This document shows, in pieces, positions 45,201 to 51,200 of a DNA stretch of 64,000 nt (position 1 is the stretch's first letter; each line of letters begins with the position of its first letter). The translations under genes and the position numbers were made by a program. A model generated the notes under the pieces. It ran no database searches, was not told the DNA's origin, and saw only the letters and a program-made list of their open reading frames with translations. The stretch lies in assembly GCF_003711265.1 (NCBI RefSeq), contig NZ_CP024634.1, forward strand, positions 1,364,001 through 1,428,000, given 5' to 3'. Source of the DNA: Bathymodiolus thermophilus thioautotrophic gill symbiont. GTDB taxonomy: Bacteria > Pseudomonadota > Gammaproteobacteria > PS1 > Pseudothioglobaceae.

Positions 45201-48200
45201 TGTGACACCGATGGCGTTGGGAAAACTTTAACCAAAGACTTTGCCCGTGCTGTTTATAACAACATACCTACCCTAAAAAATGCAGACATTACTGGTAGAG
45301 CAGGGGAGGTGCAGGTCAATGATGATGGTACCAAAACCATGAAAACAGGGGGTGCTAAAACGGTTTATAGTTGGCACAATGGCGATATTGTTTCAAAAAC
45401 TGAAGATGCCAAAACCACTGCCGACAAACTTAAGAATCCGTTAAGTTTAACAATATCTGATTTTATTTCTGAACGAATGCTTGAAATAGATGCGCTAGTG
45501 TCGTTTGTTAAGATACCTGCGGATTTTGAATTTTATAAGATTCTTTCTGAATGCAAGAACTATATCAAGACTGCCGACTATAAAAATATGAATTTAGAGG
45601 CAAACATATCTTTCCTTAAAGGGATAAAAGAAAGATTGAGTAATTTTGCCACCCCTCTACCTTCGATGCAGGCACATATAGCAACATTGGAAAGTTATGT
45701 TGCGGAAGTTATTTCTAGAAATGAGCATCGCATTGAAATGAATAAAAAGTTCCCAGTTTCCATTACAGGGGACAACAAAATACCCAATGTCATTCATTAT
45801 GTTTGGACGGGTGGTGCAATGCCAGAGCCTTATTTGGAAAACATTAAAGCCATTAGTAGACAAAATGACAAATTAGCGGTACGCCTCCATTATGACCCTA
45901 ATACCTTGTTAATCAATGAACTCAAGAAAAGAATGCAAGCCCATGTGGACAAGAATTTGCCCTTAACTGGTAATCGCATGTATGAAGCGGTCAAACTTAC
46001 AAAAATATTCTCAAATTATTGCGGAGACCGTGACTTAAGCAGTGATATCATAAAAAGATTTATGGTTGATGTGTTAGATGTTCCAATAGCAGAAGTTAAT
46101 GCGATTGAGGAAAAATCCGAAAAATATTGGAATGACTTTCCTGGGAACAATCCAAAATTAGCGCTGGTACCTATATCATTCGACGACACAGAGTTGTCTG
46201 GAATGAAAGAAGCTTACCAATTTGAACTTAAAAATGGATCTATGGCAGGTGCATCTGATGCTGTTAGGTTTTCTGTGTTGCATACTGAGGGTGGTGTATA
46301 TACTGATGTTGGCCTGATTTCTAATTTTAGAAATCGAAACAATGTTTTGTACGATCATATCCAAGATTTCCCTGAGAATGGCTTTCCCCATAAGCAAGTA
46401 ATTAGTATATTTAATGACGCTTACCCCTTGGTGGTTAATAATAACTTTCTCGTTGCCGCACCTCATTCTGAATTTACAGGCACCATGGTTCAAGATATCT
46501 CCGAAGCGTATAACAAAATAACTTCTGATAGAGTTAAGCAGGCAAGACATAGTTATGGAAGCAACCAAATCCTTGATCAATATAGTACTAGCATTGTGCC
46601 GCTCGGCAAGTTTTACCTTGACCGTGAAAGTCATCTTATTAAGAAACAATTTGCAGGATATTTTATTGATACTCGCGGCTCTTGGCAATCAAGTTGGAAT
46701 GTTGAAGGCATTGAATTTATTGTTCTTATAGCAGACACTGAGAATCTATCAGTTGAACAAAGAAGGGGCTTGGTTGATAGTATAGAAAGGAATATTGATG
46801 GCTATAACAATGATGCTTACAAGATTGTGGTTTTAGACTCTAATACTATTATCAATCCAGTAAGAAGAGAAATTGTTGAACACATGAATCCGTTCTTTAC
46901 CGTACAAGGAGTACCCAGAAAAAACGATAGAATATTAATAGATTATCCTGAATTATTTGCAAGAAGCAAGCAAATTGTTGTTTATGACAATAACAATAAT
47001 TTTAAGCCTATGCTAACAAATTTTAGCGATGTAGTGGAGCATAGAAATTCATCAGAATTTAATAAAACAATAGAAGGTGTTGTAAGTGCTCGTTGTTTTC
47101 AAGTATTTTTATTTGATGATCAGGAAAATTTCAAGAAAACCATACAAGAACTTGCACCAAATATTTCTAAAGAAAATCATGTGGCATTGGTTTACGACGA
47201 AGCCAATCAAAAATATACTGTGCTAGATAATCATAATTTTACATTCAAAGATGGTGATCGCCTAAAGGTAAATTTCATTGGAGAATTAAATAATTTAGAT
47301 GAAGCTGCCGAAATACAAAGAAAAGTATCCTCTGCCGAAGATGCACTTCCACAGATTGATATTAAAAAAAACACAAGGGAAACAAGGGTAGTTTTAAGCA
47401 AAGACATCAGGTTCGATCAAAGTTTACTTGACATAAAAAAAGTTTTCTCAGACAACCCTAGTTTTTACACCCATAAAGGTACTGCAGCCATACACGCACA
47501 AAATGATGAGGATAAATCTAATATCACGATACTTGTAAACAGTAAGACTGGTCTTACTGCTGTACAAGACAATGAGACATTATCATGGGAAACACTGACA
47601 GAATTCGAAAGGAGTGAATTTCAAAGAAGAGAAAATAGCGCAAATAAGTCTGACAACGATTCATTAAATAAATACCATAATATTGTCATTCAATCTAATG
47701 GAGCTTGGCGTCTCGCTTCTTATAATATAGCTGGCGACACCAATCTTAAGGGCAAGACAAGTATCGTTCAAGTTTCAACCACTGGATTTAGAACCATATA
47801 TGGAGCACCACCTTCTTTAATTACAGGAGATGTTAGGGTTGTTTTTGCATTTGATAGGAATACTGATATTGTGCCTAATATGAATGGCATCAGTAAAGCA
47901 CTTGGCCCTAATGCAAAAATTAAAGATGTGCGCCTCGTTAATAGAATGGAAGAGAGTGTTTTGCAACAACCCAATACTCGATCGATCTATATGGAGCAAG
48001 TTTCACGGTTAGCACATAGACACAAAGACGCTCAAATACACATGCAACAAGATATGCAAACTGACCGATATATGCTTCGTAATTATTCATACAGTTTGCC
48101 TTATGTACCAAATAATTCAAGCAATCCTTATCAAAAAAATATTATTTTTAAAATATCCGATGACAGCGATATTGATAAATATGCCGATAGAATGACAATT

Positions 48201-51200
48201 GTAAGCCCAAATACCAGTTATGTTGCCATACTTGATCCTACTACAAACATCGTAAGAGTATATGACTCATATGGCAATATAGTTACCAACGCTAATATAC
48301 ATGGAGAATATGAAATTCATGTGTTGGGTCGGGTCTCCGACTTGGAAAGAATAGGCAGCAAAGGCCTGTCTAATCATATCATAAGTTTACAAAAAAGCAT
48401 TAAGGTAAAACCAAAGGAAAAAGTTAGTATTAAATTAACTACTTGTAGCACACAAGAGTCAGCATCAAATGACTCGTCATTTGATGCAAACAACCATGCA
48501 CTCAGTACTGTTCGTCAATTAAAACGATATAATAAAAAAGTAAAAATATCAGATAATAATGCCAATGTTGTACTTGACACCAGTAGAGAAGGCATGGCGA
48601 TTATGCTTCATCACCTAGCCGAAACCACCCCCCACCAAGACACCCCCCTCCATAACTGGGCCGACTTAAGCCAAGAACAAATCAACAAACTAACCACAGA
48701 AGCCCAAAAACCCCAACCCAGCCTAGCCAACCACGACCACCAAGTCCTCATTCAAACCGAAGCCGATGGCAATGTTAGAGACAGTACCTTTAGACTTGCC
48801 TCTAAACACCCCGCACAAACCACCATTGTGCAAATGCAAAAAGACGGCACTCATCAAGTGGTTTACGGCCTTGATCTTGAGGATATTACCGGCAAGGTCA
48901 AAATGGTGGCTGTGGGTTATGGCAGAGAGAAGGACGGCGCACAAACCATGGGCGGCAGAACTGCTGATGAATTAAGTGCAAATATTACCGAACTCAATCG
49001 AGCCTTGGCAGGCAATGCAGACATACAACGCATTAGCATCGTTGGCTGTAATATGGAATCAGACAATCCTACTGACAATAACGACAGTCAATACGGCAGA
49101 AGAATGGTCGAAAAACTCAGTCAATCAAACATCAAAGCCCCTGTTGCTGTTAGAAGCAGTTATGTTGCTGTTGATGAAAACGGCAGAAAACTAACTTCAA
49201 ACACAGGCGCAGGCAATTGGATGCACAAAGACAGTGCTGCCAAAACCGTTTACAGTCTTGGTGCAACTGGCGCTGTGGTTAGCAGAGTGTATAACGACGA
49301 AGGCACTTTGATTAAATACAATGGCAGACGCTTAAACGAAGACTTGGATAATGACAAAAACACACAAGGTGCAGAAAATCAAGAAACAAGCGACAAGCAC
49401 GCTCAAGGGCAAGGACAAGGACAATCAGAATCGGAAACAGAAACAACCAAACAAAAACTAGACGATATCGACAAACGCCAAACTGATTTTGCCAATTCCG
49501 TTAACCAAAATAAACTCAGAAGATTACCCAATGGCAACGCCCCTGCCAATAACGACAATGAAAACACCAAAACAGGCGGTATGTCCGCCCCCGCTCTCAA
49601 TGTGCAAATCGATATCGGCGGTGGCGACCATGCCTCTCTCTTCGGTGGCTCTACCAATGTAGATGTCAAAGTCGGCAACGGCGCACACCACACACTGATG
49701 TACGGCAGCAACAATGTTTTAGTCAGCATCGGCGATATAGGCGACAGCAGTCGTTTTGTTGAAATAGGGGGCTATCGTGCATTAGAAGGTGTGCAAATCT
49801 TAATAGGCACTAAAAATGTCGTGGTTAACCACGGCGTTAGAAACGACCTAATCATTGCCACCGACCCTTCTTTCCCCATGATTCCATTTGTCAATCCTTT
49901 TGACGGCTCTGCCAATATCTTAGGCTCTTTACAAGGTATGGCAGACATAAGCAACTCTGGACAAAACGCCTTATGGAGTTGGAAGAAAACCAAGAAGTTT
50001 GCCACCAGCATGAGTTCCTTAGACAGAACCAGCGACACCAACTATGAGAAAATCTTAATCAGTGGCGGTCAAAACGCAGTCTCTGACCGAGGGTTAAAAT
50101 ACGACATAGAAATGGCACTCAACAAACAAGCCAATAACTTTATGCAGCGTGAAAGCAAACGCCAACAAGCAAAGCAAAACTTCAAAGAACACATCAGCAA
50201 CTTTAGTTTAAACCTCACAATCGGCGGACAAGGCTCCGACATCCTCATTGGCAACGGCAATTTCAGTTTTATGTTCGGCGATACCTTCTCCTCTGTTTTA
50301 GACACCACCGTCGCCTCCTTATTCGGCATTATGCAACAAGGCTACACCTTAGACGGCCAACCCAAAACCACCTTTACTTACACCCCCAGCAATGTCAAAA
50401 CCAAACTGATTAACGGCATTCTCAACGGAATGGCATCCCAAGCAAAAGACATCACCTTCGGCGACATACTGGGTTACAAATACACCAACTTCGGCCACAT
50501 CTACAAAGCCGTAGCCAACACCCCCGATTTATCCCTATCAAATTTATTAAAAGAACTCCTGGGCACCGTATCTGACACCTTTAGCAACTCCATTACCGCC
50601 TTATCTGAACCAGAACGCATTGTTAAGGCATTAGTCGCTGGAGGAGAATCGTTCAAAGACATGGGTGAAAACACTTTAGATGCATTAGGCATTAAAGACA
50701 AAGATAAGGACGATGATGACGACGACGATAATAACAATGATAACGATGAAAACAACAAAGACAACAACACAAACACAAACACAGGAGACAACGACAGCGA
50801 ATCCAAAAAGAACAAAAGCAACAAAGCCTTCGGCTTCAGCGGCCTCAAACTCCCCTCATTGTTTAATATGTTCACACCCAATCTAATCAAAACCCTAAGC
50901 AGTTTACCAGAACTGGCAGAAACCCTATCCAGCAGCATCTCCACAGACTCTGCCAACATAAAAGACAAAGCACTTGAGCTTTTCTCCGACATTGGCTTTA
51001 TGTCCAATGACGGCGATTTGTTCTTCAACATAGGTGCCCAAAACTTCGCATGGGGTGGCGATGGCAAAGACCTATTTGCACTCATGGGCACCAACAACAA
51101 TGTCTGGGGTGGCAAAGGCGATGATGTCGCCTATGTCATTGGCGAAGGCAACACCATCAGCGGCAACCAAGGCGATGACAGCGCCGTGTATGTCGGACAA

